Shown: positions 46,225-56,898 of the stretch, one piece after another | How the letters are laid out: every line of letters starts with the position of its first letter | Numbering within the stretch: position 1 is the first letter of the stretch | NCBI GenBank assembly: GCA_022828595.1 | Contig: JAKGHH010000007.1 | Coordinates: 61,740,727-61,804,726 of the forward strand | From: Nelumbo lutea | Taxonomy: Eukaryota; Streptophyta; Magnoliopsida; Proteales; Nelumbonaceae | DNA length: 64,000 nucleotides | Reading direction: 5' to 3' | Made by a program: the position numbers and the translations under genes | The notes under the pieces: generated by a model | Database searches by the model: none | Seen by the model: only the letters and a program-made list of their open reading frames with translations | What the model was told of the DNA's origin: nothing

Positions 46225-46790
46225 CACCGTTGTCAAATATTGAATTAATTTGAAGGCTTTGACACTTTGACACCATCTTGTGGTTTTAGCACAGTACTGG
46301 AACATGTCATGTTCAGTTCACTGAACTCTCAAACAACGTACTAGACCGTGTTGTTTAATCCAAATCGCCAAAGTTTCTTATCTTCATTGATCACGTCAAG
46401 TCTTGGACCATTCACTAATGACCGTTCACTAGTGAATCTTTTATTTTTTTATGTGTTGTTGAAGCAACTCTCTGATTCCACCTTTTCCCATCATACTCTA
46501 TACATCACTCAACTGAAGTTTGTCGATGATACAAAAGGGCTTCAGTACTAATGTTGTGGGCAGCAATGGCTCTCCACACAAAATTTTTCTAATTAATCCT
46601 TTTCACCATTTTGTAGTCCTTTACCTTGTAACAGAGGGAAAGATTATAACCTTTGAATCTAAGGGGGATGATGACTTTTTACGACTACAAAAAGGCCTTA
46701 ATGATAGTTGTAGGGAGCAGATAAACAAACTAAACTCAAAGGTTGTTTTATTAGAAATTGAGTTCAAGTAAATCAAAGGTGTCTTATTTT
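46225..46790 (+). repeat. Decayed copy of the PGG-gene upstream region (distal part)
   Basis: It shares GTGGTTTTAG, GACCGTGTTGTTTAATCCAAA, CTTGGACCATTCACTA and CATACTCTATACATCACTCAA words in order with 49735-49970. It shares a further segment, GGGCTTCAGTACTAATGTTG, with 43069-43090. No PGG coding region follows. Confidence 0.6.
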
Positions 46791-47278
46791 AAGTTCTTGA
46801 CTAAGATTTTGTAGTTCAGTTCATCAAAAAACTTTGTAATCCTTCCTTGCTTTAAGTTCAATCAAATTAGTGACAATAATTCGGGTCAAATTAAAATTCA
46901 AATACGAGGCATAACTCTCCTACCCAAATAGCCTTTTTTTCTTTCTTTCTTTCTTCTTCTTCTTCTTCTTCTTTATTTTTTATTTTTTTAAAGATAGTTT
47001 AAGTTTAAAGAATAAAGGTCAATGGCTAACTGCTACAGACTCAAGGACCAAGGAGGGTGTTGAACTAGCTAGCAAGGCAATTTCCGTCCCATTAAAACTA
47101 CATTTTGCCCTCTATCATTTTACAATTGAAAATTTAAGCTAGCAATAGTAAACTTCAGTGGAAACAGATTAATTATTACACGAGGTGAAGTAAGGAAAGA
47201 CAAAACAAAACATCAACTAATTTTTTTTTATTCAAATACTAGTGTGCTATTATTTCATTGGGACTTACTTCAACTTTA
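46791..47278. other. Non-coding with CTT microsatellite
   Basis: A pyrimidine (CTTT)n/(CTT)n run lies at 46936-46985. I saw nothing else recognisable. Confidence 0.5.
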
Positions 47279-47388
47279 GGCTATGTTTGGTTTGAAGGAA
47301 AAGGTGAAGAAAGGAAATGAAAGGTTTGTAAAGGTTTCCCTACATTTCTTTTCCTTTCCCTACTTTTTCCTTCACTCCAAGCACAGCC
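47279..47388. mobile_element. 110-bp MITE with TTA target duplication
   Basis: The left end GGCTATGTTTGGTTTGAAGG and the reverse complement of the right end (GGCTGTGCTTGGAGTGAAGG) are inverted repeats. TTA lies on both sides (47276-47278, 47389-47391). Confidence 0.75.
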
Positions 47389-47394
47389 TTAGGG

Positions 47395-47570
47395 CCGTAG
47401 TAGCTGCGAACTCATATAGCTAGGCTTGTAGCATGAGTGCATGACCAACAGTCCTTTCTGAAGAAAATTAGAAAAAAAAAGTGAGGTACCCTACTTTAAT
47501 GAATTTTCAATGGCTATGTACACTATTTAAGTTTGTTCAAGCCAATAACCATCAACTAAAACCCCTTTCT
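47395..47570 (+). repeat. Decayed copy of the PGG-gene proximal promoter
   Basis: GCTTGTAGCATGAGTGCA, then TGAATTTTCAATGGCTA and ACTATTTAAGTTTGTT, occur in the same order and spacing style as at 50014-50083. The downstream 150 bp shows no PGG-domain coding sequence. Confidence 0.65.
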
Positions 47571-48030
47571 GTGATGTTTGGTATTGTGGCCATTTATTTA
47601 ATAAATGTTTTGTACTTGATTTATTTTAAAAACCAAGAAAGTGATTGATAAACCTTACCTTTGTGTTGTTTGATAGCTAGACGCCATTAGACATTATATA
47701 AGCTGAATAGTAAATAAAAGATTGGGTGTTGAGAGAAACATTAAAAATGGGTTGAGAACTAACATTTTGGAATAAATGTCTATGGGAAGATGAACTAACA
47801 TTATTTTTTAAATAAATGGCTATAAAACTAAACACTATGAAAGTGAATTTCACCTCTGAGTTGAATGATTTAAACACAATAAGTAAAAGGCCATAAAACA
47901 CATTCAAATGGATTGCATGATTCAAAACACTGGTTTTTAATTTGAAGACAATGAAGCCCGGTTTTTTAACCCAAACCCAAAACTTGTTATATATACTAGT
48001 GGTAGTTAAAAAGAAAAATGGCATTTGGTT
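47571..48030. other. Non-coding AT-rich stretch
   Basis: A 129-aa minus-strand frame here (47677-48066) runs into the neighbouring hAT-like element and shows no domain. I regard it as chance. Confidence 0.4.
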
Positions 48031-48536
48031 TAGGGCTGTCAACGGGTCAATTTTAGGTAGAACCAATCTTGAATCAATTATTTAATTGGGATAAAATCAT
48101 AGACCTAATTATATTCAAATAATAATACTAAATTACTTTTATGTTAGTAAGTTAATAATCATTTTTAACTAATATTATGTTATTTATTATCTATCAAATT
48201 TACTATTTTAAACATATTTAAAAACATATATTTTCCATAAAATAATTGGCTTCGGATCTTAATCAATTTTGGATAGGTAAGAACAAAAAACCAATCTACC
48301 CAATTATTAATCGAGACAAGATCATGGAATCATAATTGTTATAATCATGTTCAATCAATTTAGCTCCATCAGGTAGACCCAACCCATTGGTTCAAACCTG
48401 GTTTTTCTTAAGTAAACTAATATTTACATAATAATTTATTAAATAAATTAAAATAAGCAAATGAATAAATAAAAGTTTATTGAGATGGGACTAGTATAGG
48501 CTATCTCAAATTAGAGCCAACCCATTGGTAGCCCTA
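48031..48536. mobile_element. Non-autonomous hAT-like element (TAGGGCTGTCAA type)
   Basis: It begins TAGGGCTGTCAACGGGTC and ends GACCCATTGGTAGCCCTA-like sequence (CCAACCCATTGGTAGCCCTA), an imperfect inverted repeat. The inside is AT-rich and non-coding. The flanks ATTTGGTT and AATATTGG are only weakly alike. Confidence 0.55.
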
Positions 48537-48838
48537 AATATTGGGCTCAAGGGGAGAGAATAATATCCTAGTAAATGATATTTAAATAAATAAATAATTT
48601 AGTAAAATAAATAAATAATTAATTATTAAAATATCTCTCAATGTCAAATGTCCTTTATTTTACCGATTTATACATAATTTATTTAGTTTTATTAAATAAA
48701 TAAATGCTTAGATAATAATAATAATAAAATAAATGAATGAATAAATAAAAATTGAGAGAGAATAAGAGGAGAGAGAATCCAGTGAGGGAGAAGAGGGATG
48801 GAATTTTATTTTATAGGATGACATAATCATAAATAATT
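48537..48838. repeat. AAAT-rich low-complexity stretch
   Basis: Repeated AAATAAATAAAT and AATAATAATAAT words occur, with no gene. Confidence 0.6.
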
Positions 48839-49200
48839 ATATGTGACACTCCTATAATTTTCAAATGCCATAAAATTGATTACATTAGAAGTTTTGTCTT
48901 ATATGAGATAATCATGTAATTTTCAAATATCATAGAGGCAATTACATAGTGAGGTAAAGAGAGTAAATTTGTCTTATATGTGTCACTCCTGTAATTTTCA
49001 AATGTCATAGAATCAATTACATTAGAAGGTTTGTCTTATATGTGACAGTTTTGTAATTTTCGAATATCATAGAATCAATTACATAATGAGGTAAAGAGAG
49101 TAAATTTGTCTTATATGTGACACTTTTGTAATTTTGGAATACTTTAAAGTCAATTTTATAGGGTGGTTTGTCTTTATGTGGCATTCCTATAATTTCTTGA
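48839..49200. repeat. Tandem array of a 60-75-bp unit, about five copies
   Basis: The unit core is TTGTCTTATATGTGACACTC, then TGTAATTTTCAAAT and a TAGAATCAATTACAT segment. Some units carry an extra AATGAGGTAAAGAGAGTAAA piece, giving a higher-order period of about 135 bp. Confidence 0.8.
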
Positions 49201-49709
49201 AATCATTTTTGTAGTTTCGTGGTCTTTGTACGTGAGATATCATTTCTTAGAAGGAAAATGCATCACTGACACCCATTTTATTATTAGGATATATATATAT
49301 GTATCATATATATATATATATAGATTTTTGGGGTTTTAACTGTTCAATCCACCCCTAGAAATCTTAGCTCCACCCTAGAAGTGGAATGAACATTGACCAT
49401 AGATTAATGCCAAATCCACAAGCAGAATGTGGCTGTAATTTCAGATTTCTGAGGAAGAGTACACTCAGACGGTCTACTTATCCCTAGGTTTTTGTTTGGT
49501 ATTGAGATTTTTGCAGCCCCTCCTAATCTACTAGTATCCCCCCCTATAAACCACATCCTACCCGTGAATTTGGCATCAATCCACAGGCAGGATTCAATCC
49601 ACCCCTAAGAAATCCTAGCTCCACCTAGGAGTAGGCTGCATCATAAAAACCCCAGTATTGGGATTTTCTTGCCACAAGTACCTCATAATTGCAATGAGGC
49701 TCCATCGGG
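49201..49709. other. Non-coding, short direct repeats
   Basis: Interrupted AT runs lie at 49291-49322. CAATCCACCCCTA followed by GAAATC(C/T)TAGCTCCACC occurs at about 49346 and 49599, in direct orientation 250 bp apart. No gene is seen. Confidence 0.5.
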
Positions 49710-50157
49710 ATTTAAGTTGAAGGCTTTAATTTTGTGGTTTTAGAATAGCGGTAAAATATGTCATGTGGACTAATCTCCCAAAACAGCTAACCTGTGTTGT
49801 TTTATCCAAACAAACCGACAAAGTCTTTGATTCGTCCTTTTCTTCATTGATTACTCAAGTTTTGGACCATTCAATAATAATATACATGAATCTTTTATTT
49901 GTGGATGTGATGCTACCGTGGCTCTCACTTCAGCTTCTTACATCATCCTTTATACGTCACTCAACCCAAATCTGATTAACTGAACTGATTTTTTTATTGT
50001 AATTGGTCGCACTAGCTTGTAATATGAGTGCAGACCAATCATTGATGAATTTTCATTGGCTAGTGTGTGCTATTTAAGTTTGTTTGAAGCTAATAACATC
50101 CTTCAATCTAAAGTTCTAAACCATCTCTCTCTGTCTTGCATGTTTAGAGTTTAGACA
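49710..50157 (+). promoter_or_regulatory. Upstream region of the PGG-domain gene
   Basis: A CCAAT-like ACCAAT lies at 50034-50039 and a TATA-like TATTTAAG at 50071-50078, about 80 bp before the ATG. Both lie in the block that recurs at 47395-47570. The distal part recurs at 42940, 43195 and 46225. Confidence 0.5.
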
Positions 50158-50601
50158 ATGGCGGAGAACCAGCAGACTCAGCCGAATAGAGACTTATTAA
50201 CAGAATCGCGGGACGCCATGTTGGTGGTTGCTACACTTATCGCTACTGTGACCTTTCAAGCCGGAGTCAACCCTCCGGGTGGTGTTTGGCAGGGAAGCAC
50301 AAAAACACATGAAGCTGGAAAGTCTATCATGGGTTATGACAAAAATGGATACAGGCTATTCCTTTTTGGTAACACTCTAGGTTTTTCAATTGCTTGCAAT
50401 ATCATTATTTACTTGATACCGAGCACCCCATTAAGGAATCTAAAGGTGATGGTGTACATTGCCATATTTTCATTGACCTTCACTTATGGTGTTTCAGTTG
50501 CTGCTGTTACCCCTGAAACGTCTGTGAGTTTAATCTTGTTCTTGATTTTCATCGGCGTGCCTTACTTAATCACGTATCTGCTGGAACGTTACTACAAATA
50601 A
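50158..50601 (+). CDS. Stand-alone PGG-domain membrane protein
   Basis: This 147-aa single-exon protein holds a complete PGG domain (Pfam PF13962). It has TESRDAMLVVATLIATVTFQ at residues 15-34 and the name-giving NPPGGVW at 38-44, followed by a GKSIMGYDKNGYRLFLFGNT segment. Four hydrophobic segments are predicted, at about 20-38, 66-87, 95-117 and 122-141. In plants this domain usually ends ankyrin-repeat proteins of the ACD6/ITN1 type, linked to defence and salt response at the plasma membrane or ER. Here the ankyrin part is absent and the ATG at 50158 starts 20 residues before the first helix. Short PGG-only proteins exist in plants. The frame is clean and the promoter motifs are plausible, so I take it as real. 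Its role is unknown. Confidence 0.85.
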   Translation: MAENQQTQPNRDLLTESRDAMLVVATLIATVTFQAGVNPPGGVWQGSTKTHEAGKSIMGYDKNGYRLFLFGNTLGFSIACNIIIYLIPSTPLRNLKVMVYIAIFSLTFTYGVSVAAVTPETSVSLILFLIFIGVPYLITYLLERYYK

Positions 50602-50839
50602 TGCAAGAATATTGAAGAGAACTAGTGGAGTTCGTACCAAAAACTATGTTTCTTGCTGCTTCTCAACTTTAATTTCTCTATTCAGTTGTATTATTTTTTC
50701 CCTTAGCTAATGTAGCATTAAGGAGTTTACAACCACTTTAGGCTTAGTTTGGAAGGAGTACAAATACAAAGGCAGTTTTTACTAACTTAAGATGCAGCAC
50801 TAAGGAGTTTTCAACTTGCACTTTAGGCTTAGCCTTCTT
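50602..50839 (+). other. 3' flank of the PGG-domain gene with a half-MITE
   Basis: At 50741-50772 the GGCTTAGTTTGGAAGGAGTA end of the 43361-type MITE occurs without its partner. An ACTAAGGAGTTT...CTTTAGGCTTAG word is repeated at about 50721 and 50802. Confidence 0.45.
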
Positions 50840-51005
50840 TGCACTTTTTATTACTTTCTCCAGCGTTCTAACTTAAACATCGAAGTATTTTCACCGAGCA
50901 AGTCCCCCGGGAGTCCTTCACCGTTTTCTTCTCAAGTACCGTCCGTCGCCATTTTGGAGCCAGTTAGCTGCCAGTTAGGAGTGCCCGGATTGCGCAGCAT
51001 CACAT
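50840..51005 (+). mobile_element. Tat-type LTR 3' fragment
   Basis: TAACTTAAACATCGAAGTATT, then CGGGAGTCCTTCACC and GTTAGGAGTGCCCGGATTG-like words align with 54832-54963, near the LTR 3' end. It stops before any primer site. Confidence 0.65.
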
Positions 51006-52714
51006 TAACCAATGAAAACTCACCAAATTGTGCCATCTCACATTTATTATATAATTTTTCGTGTTGACTTCTTTTCAAGAAAGTCTGGTTCACACACATG
51101 CAATCACATACATATCAATTATCAAATCAATACAATACATAAATCATACAAGTAAATATAAGATCGGTTTCTCTAGCTCATCTCTTTCATTTTTTTTCTT
51201 TTTTTTTTTTATTTGAGTAAAGTAAATCTGTTTGTCATAGTATTATAGTTTCATGTTAGGCTGAGATTCAATCCATTGTCTTCGCTATTGAGACTTGTCA
51301 CTTAGACCTCATTTGCATTTCGGTAAGTTATTTATCTGGGTAAATGCATTTATCCAGGTAATTGCTTCTTGGGAAAGATTTAACCAGTTAAGTGTACTTA
51401 CCCATGTTCTTTTATTTTTCATGTAAATAAGGCAACAACCATTTTATCCATAGAAATCCATTATTACAAAGAGCATTTTTGTCCATTTTAAATGTTGGTA
51501 ACTTCCCCCCAAGGTGAGAAAGTTATTTACCCACCTAAGAGATGGGTACCCAAGAAAATAAATTTTTCCTGGTTCCCACATAAATCTGAAAAAAAACATG
51601 AGATTTTTGGTCAATGGGAATCAAAATCCAAAATTGATAATAAAGATTGAGCTCAGATTTTCTACTCATTTTTCCTGTCCAGTCCCTACCCACCCGGAAT
51701 TGCAGCCACACATGTCTTAATTTATAATAGAGATATTGATATAGACTTGTAAAATCTAGGTAGCTAACTTCCATCAAGAAAACAGACACAAAAACCTACA
51801 CTTGTATGGCAAAAAAGACAATGAGGTTGACCTAGACATATGAAGTTTAGGTCAAGCTAACTCCTTTCTTTCATGCAATGACTTGGTTAAACTATATATT
51901 TCGACTATAACAATTGAAAGTTTAACCAAGTGTGTCCTTATGAAAAATTATCCCAATGTTTTCATGAACCCCAATAACCACACTTAGTCTCACTTAACTT
52001 CTCATGATAAACTCGGTTAAACTATATATTTGGATTATAGCAATTGAAAGAAATTATCCAGTCATGGAAAAAGAGTAATTAAGAAAGACAAGAGAGCTTG
52101 ACTTAGACTTGCAAAGTCTTTCACAACCTATAAATGTATATGAAAACAGACAAAGAGCTTGACCTACCCAGACTTTTCAACTCATTAACAATTAATGTAT
52201 GATATGGGGGATTGGAGATGAAGTATATGGATGAAAAAATAAGTAAAGTTGTTGTTGTACACCAAAGGTGAATAAGAAATTGGAAAAAGGGAGGTTAGAT
52301 CTTTTTGTTAGGGTAAACAATACAGATACAAATCACTTAAAAAGAAAAAAAATAAGAGAGAGGGGAGAAAAAAGAGGAAACTTCTAGTAACATCCAACTA
52401 CAATTACAATACTATCTAATAGGTCGAGTCCATTTTAAGTGTTTCTTTGTGGATTATCTGAATTACAATTAAAACTACTCTGTCTCAATATCACTCTCAA
52501 ATAAAAGTATAAAATTTTAGCATGGTCATCATCTCACCAACAAGGGCAAGAACCAGTCACGGAGCCCCATCGTTTATTTCCAGGTCAAAGGCAAGAAAAG
52601 GTAGAAGCATAATTGAAAGAATAACTTCTTTTTTGGGTGAAACCAGAACGAAACCCCATAGTTTCCTCTTACTCTCAGATCTAAACCGCATTGAGCCCAT
52701 TCCATCATTGGATT
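51006..52714. other. Non-coding stretch with dispersed repeat pieces
   Basis: 51306-51545 resembles 53577-53950 (a CTCATTTG...GTAAATGCATTTATCC segment, and TTATTTACCCA near the right end), possibly a small transposon. A pyrimidine run lies at 51190-51212. GGTTAAACTATATATTT plus AGCAATTGAAAG words occur twice (about 51892 and 52016). No gene is recognised. Confidence 0.45.
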
Positions 52715-53068
52715 TAGGGGTGTCAATGCACCGGTTTCGGGTTGGACTTCGCCCAAATCAAAATCAATTTGGACGGACTGGATGGACCAATAAGACATAT
52801 TGAATTTGGATAGACTGGATAGACCAGTATGACATATTGGATTGGACCTGGTCCGTTCATAATGAATTTATATTGGAATGAGTCAATATCTAGTCCATTG
52901 ATAGAAGATAAGAACATAGGTGTCAATGGAAAAGGATTCAGTTGAAATCAATCTAAATTAACATGAATTTGAACAAATTGAACAGTCTTTAGATCAATCC
53001 AAAATGGTTCAAAATATTCATTGGACTGGATTGGATCAGGTCCATTTGTAATGGACTCACATTGGTAA
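52715..53068 (+). mobile_element. hAT-like element related to 21419-21701, right end missing
   Basis: It starts TAGGGGTGTCAATGCACCGG and shares the ATTGGATTGGACCTGGTCCG segment and the rest of the sequence with the earlier copy. It ends in CACATTGG before the right terminus. An insertion of about 90 bp near its left end is peculiar to this copy. Confidence 0.6.
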
Positions 53069-53576
53069 TGGTTAAAAAAAAAAATCGATTTACAGTGGAT
53101 CTGGATTGGTCCCACAGCCATCAAGTATGGTGATTGCTATGTGACCCATCTCTCTTTCATGGATGGGCGTTCTTGACCAAAAGTCAATCCAATGGATGAC
53201 TAGCATTTATTTCCAATCTAACTAAACATTCTGCAATTAATCATGTTAGATGGTGATGTGCCTATAGGGGTGCAAGCAAGTCGAGCCTATTCACGACCTA
53301 TTCGAGTTTAATTCGTTAAATACTCGAATTCAGCTTGAAGTAATTGAAATCGAGTCGAGTTCGACCCAAATTAAGTATAGTTGTTCGAGTCGAATTTGAG
53401 CTCTGCATTACCCGATTCAAGTGGCTCATGAGATTAATCGAGATGATAATAAAATACAATTTTGTTAATATATTTGTTTTTATAATATAAATAATTAAGC
53501 ATTAATTTTTTTGCCATTTATTTATTCATAATATAAATAAATACATTTGTAATTGATTTTCATAATATATTTTTAT

Positions 53577-53950
53577 TTAGACGTCATTTGTTTTGCTTTA
53601 AATGAGTTACCTGAGTAAATGCATTTGTCGGGGAAAGTGATTCTTGGAAAACACTTATTTGGATAAGAGTATTTACCAATGTTCTTTTTTCTTTTTCTTT
53701 TCTTTATGGGGCTATAGAAATGGGGGTAGACCTGGTGGCAATGGGATTTGATCCTATGTCTCTACTTAACGAGTCAGTGATCCTACTAGTTGATCAACCA
53801 CCATCAGTTGGTTCCAGTGTTCTTTCATTCATCAAGTAAAGGTGTATAAATGACCAATTTATCTTAAAAAGTAAAATTATTGAAGGGACAATGTTGTCCC
53901 ATCATGTATTAGCAAATTTTAGTGTGCACGGGTAAATAATTTACCCAAGC
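53577..53950. repeat. Dispersed repeat shared with 51306-51545
   Basis: GTCATTTG...GTAAATGCATTTGTC and a right part with GGTAAATAATTTACCCA, itself a small palindrome, are shared. It is possibly a MITE, but the ends are not clear. Confidence 0.4.
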
Positions 53951-54075
53951 CTAAGGAGAATTGGATTTAAAAGCAATTCTTACCTAACTCAGTGAACTCC
54001 GAGCCAAATCCACCCGTCACACCATGAACTCCCTGTGCTGGGTCAAGACCCCTAGCACAAGGAGTGGGGGGCAAT

Positions 54076-54970
54076 TGATGAAGGGTGATTTGGCCCAACC
54101 TCGTAACAGGGGGATATGTGGGCATGACTCGGCATAAGTGACAACTCGGCATGACAGCCTGGCTGTAACTCGGCATGATGAGCTCGCTGGAGCCTAGCCC
54201 GACAGCTCAACATGGGTAGCAACTTGCTACAAGGTGGTATTCAGGTTACCCCAAGCTCCCTTCCAGTGGGGCGGGGGGGGGGGGGGGTGAACCCCAAGCT
54301 CACTCCAAGTAAGGAGTCTCGAGCTCCTCCCCAAGAAGGGAACACCTCGATCCAGGATCTCGAATTGAAGACACTCCGGGTAAACACTGTTAGTGCTCCT
54401 GTCCGTACTTGCCTCAAAGGCCCGCCTCGAGCAGAGGCACCCCGACACATCACTAGCATCTCGGTACAAGGAAGCTCGATGCCAGGTAGCTCGGCACATG
54501 GTAGCTCGGCGACTTGCAGGAAGATCTGCTTGACAACCGTACCTGCCAAATCTAGAGGCTGCGCACACGTCTCTCGCCAGGCGGCACCGTGCCTGCCAAC
54601 TCTGACAACACCTCATGCTTGACAGGGCCATACCCTGTAACGGTTACCTGCGCCCACCACCTCAGGTTTGGTAGTAACGGTTGGAGAAGAGAATCAAAGG
54701 CAGTTATGCCAGATTTGACATGGCATCAGTATAAAAAAGGCCCCGAACCCCCAAGGGGAAAATGTAATGGCATTTGTGCTATCTACACTCTAACTTTCTT
54801 CATCTTCTCTGCAATTCTCTCTCTTAGAGTTTTAACTTAAGCATCGAAGTGTTCCCACTGGGCGAGCTCCCCGGGAATCCTTCATCTTCTTCTTCTTCTC
54901 AGGTACAGTCCATCACCAACTTGGAGTGTGGCCCCCTGCCAGATAGGAGTGTCCAGATCATGCTCTATCA
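54076..54970 (+). repeat. Tat-type gypsy LTR
   Basis: It starts TGATGAAGGGTGATTTGG and ends ATGCTCTATCA, directly before a primer site. A G-run of about 15 lies at 54272-54288. A TATAAAA lies at 54731-54737. A purine-rich AAGGAGTGGGGGGCAA sits immediately to its left (54058-54073). Confidence 0.7.
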
Positions 54971-54972
54971 TT

Positions 54973-54990
54973 TGGCGCCATCTGTGGGAA
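54973..54990 (+). promoter_or_regulatory. Tat primer-binding site
   Basis: TGGCGCCATCTGTGGGAA lies just after the LTR. The close variant TGGCGCCGTCTGTGGGAA is common in plant Tat elements. I do not assign the tRNA. Confidence 0.7.
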
Positions 54991-55034
54991 TCGCTTCAAA
55001 AAAGCCTCTCACCAAGCAACTTTAGAAAGACTTC

Positions 55035-56745
55035 CATGGCCTCCTCCAGCAACGCCGGATGAAGTGTCGACCAAGTTACCTCTGAGAAACGACTTCAGCT
55101 CCCTATTGTCTGCATTGGCCAGTTCACTGTACCCCTCTCCACAGACGGAGTCCCTACCCTGAGCGCGCCTCAGATCATGGCGCCGGTAAGTGCTCCACTC
55201 CCCTCGCCAGTAGAGATGATCTTTGTAGAACCGTCAGTTCTCCCAGTGGTCGGACAAAACCAGTTGGAAAACCTGGTATACTGCAAGCGAGCTATGCAAG
55301 CTCAAATGCAGCAGGTCCATCAGTTTCAGTTGTACCAACAACAAATGCTCCACCACGTCTACCAACAGTAGTACCAGCAGCAGTTTCCACCGTTGCCTCA
55401 GCATCAACAGCAAGTTCCACCTCGACACCCCGCTGCACCGCAGGCCCAGTCCCGCCATCACAGCAAGCATCTCCCCCGCTGAGGAGAGACCTCTCGAATT
55501 CAGAATCCTCTCGGGAGTCGGGTCTCATCCCACGGCAAGAGGGAAAGACAAGTTACTCCCCCCACCTCGCAGCCTGTAGTCAAATCGGGGGACTCTCAGC
55601 CGATCAAACCCGCATCACCTTGGCCTTCGTAGTTTGAGATCTCGCTCATCGAAAACCAGTTTGAGGTCCTGACCGCGGACTATAGACAAGGCCCTACAGT
55701 TCATAGCCATCGGCAACAGCTCGAGCCCCTCCCTGGGCCTACCGAACTCGACAACACATAAGCAAGCATTTCTAATGTCGAGCCAACGAAGAAGCAACGG
55801 AGACATCGCTGAGCTCGCCGAACTACAACCCACAACTTGCCCGAGCTCAAGGGTAAGGAAGAGGTAAGCTCGGGCGAAGTGAAAGCCACTCTGCTCCTCT
55901 CAGTGCGTCCCTCCTGTCTCCAGAACTTCTAGCCGTCCCTATGCCTAAGGACTTCAAGGTCTCCCCTGTCTCCAGAACTTCTAGCCGTCCCTATGCCTAA
56001 GGACTTCAAGGCCCCCCCTGGACAAGTATGATGGATCATTCGATCCGAATGACCATGTCGACGATTTCCAGTCGTAGATGCACTTGGCAAGGGCCAGTTA
56101 GTCCTACATGTGCGTGGCCTTTTCCACCACCTTCAAAGGAGTAGCCCGCACGTGGTACAGGAACCTCGCGCCTGGGTCAATAAAAAGTTGGGCGCAGTTC
56201 GTGCAAATCTTTACCTCCCATTTCATCACCAGCAAGCGATGCTTGACAACCTAGGAGAGTCTCCTCAGCATAGTCCAGAGGGAAGGAGAGTCCATCCGAA
56301 GTTACATCAAGCGGTTCAATGATGCTTGTTTATAGATACCTGACCTGGACCCCACAGTGCGGCTCACAGCAGCCAAGAGAGGCATCACGCACAGAGAGTT
56401 CAAGTGGCATGTGGTTGTTAATCGGCCCAAGTCTGTGACCGAGTTCCTCAAGCTCGCGGACCAGTTCATAGGGACGGAGGAGGAGATTAACCAGAAGGGC
56501 GAGAATGTGCCCGAAAAGAGGAAAAGAGAAGCAGAGCCCTCGACCCACGAGGACAGCAAAAAGAAAAAAGACCCAGTCGGGGACGGAGGCTAAGCTAGCC
56601 TTTCCCAGCTCCTCCCACAGAAAGGACAGACTATACACCCCTGAACACGAAACGGGCCCAAATCCTCATGACGATCAAGGATGCCCCGTACGTGAAGTGG
56701 CCACCCCAGCTGAGAGGGGACCCATTAATACTAGAAAACAAATGT
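55035..56745 (+). pseudogene. Tat gag, broken and truncated
   Basis: It starts near 55035 (MASSSNAG), with a Pro/Gln-rich N-terminus (VHQFQLYQQQMLHHVYQQ near 55315-55370). The Gag core lies at about 56020-56330: a PNDHVDDFQS segment, then FSTTFKGVARTWYRNLAPGS, SWAQFVQIFTSHFITSKR and REGESIRSYIKRFNDACL. An open piece (56357-56593) gives VTEFLKLADQFIGTEEEINQ and a Lys/Arg-rich tail. A YTPLNTKRAQILMTIKDAPY segment ends at about 56740, where the element stops short of its zinc knuckle. Many stops occur. A 55-bp segment (TCTCCAGAACTTCTAGCCGT...) is duplicated at 55916-55961 and 55968-56013. Confidence 0.8.
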
Positions 56746-56898
56746 AGATTCATTTCTTTTTGTATGTGTGATTTATTAACTTACCTGCTCCCACCTCCTT
56801 AAAAACAACCAACGAGTTTCAAGCTTTATGTTTTCTAGTCGAGCTCGAGGTTGAACAGCTTAATAATCGACTCGACTTGACTCGGTTACACCCATAGT

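Larger units (their letters stand above)
53265..56898. mobile_element. hAT-like shell enclosing other repeats
   Basis: The left end TAGGGGTGCAAGCAAGTCGAG (53265) and the right end CTCGACTTGACTCGGTTACA then CCCATA (ending about 56898) are inverted relatives. The flanks TGTGCCTA (53257-53264) and CATGCCTA (56899-56906) agree at six of eight bases. Inside lie the 53577-53950 repeat and the Tat fragment 54076-56745. The original element was probably only several hundred bp. Confidence 0.5.

Noticed and set aside
52522..52803. 93-aa plus-strand frame ending in the hAT-like element
   Set aside because: It crosses the left terminus of the element at 52715 and has no domain. Chance frame.
54212..54631. 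Overlapping 102-136-aa frames on both strands
   Set aside because: They lie wholly inside the GC-rich Tat LTR and are by-products of low stop-codon frequency.
55234..55528. Leu/Val-rich minus-strand frames
   Set aside because: They are antisense to the Gln-rich gag N-terminus; CAG repeats read as Leu on the other strand.
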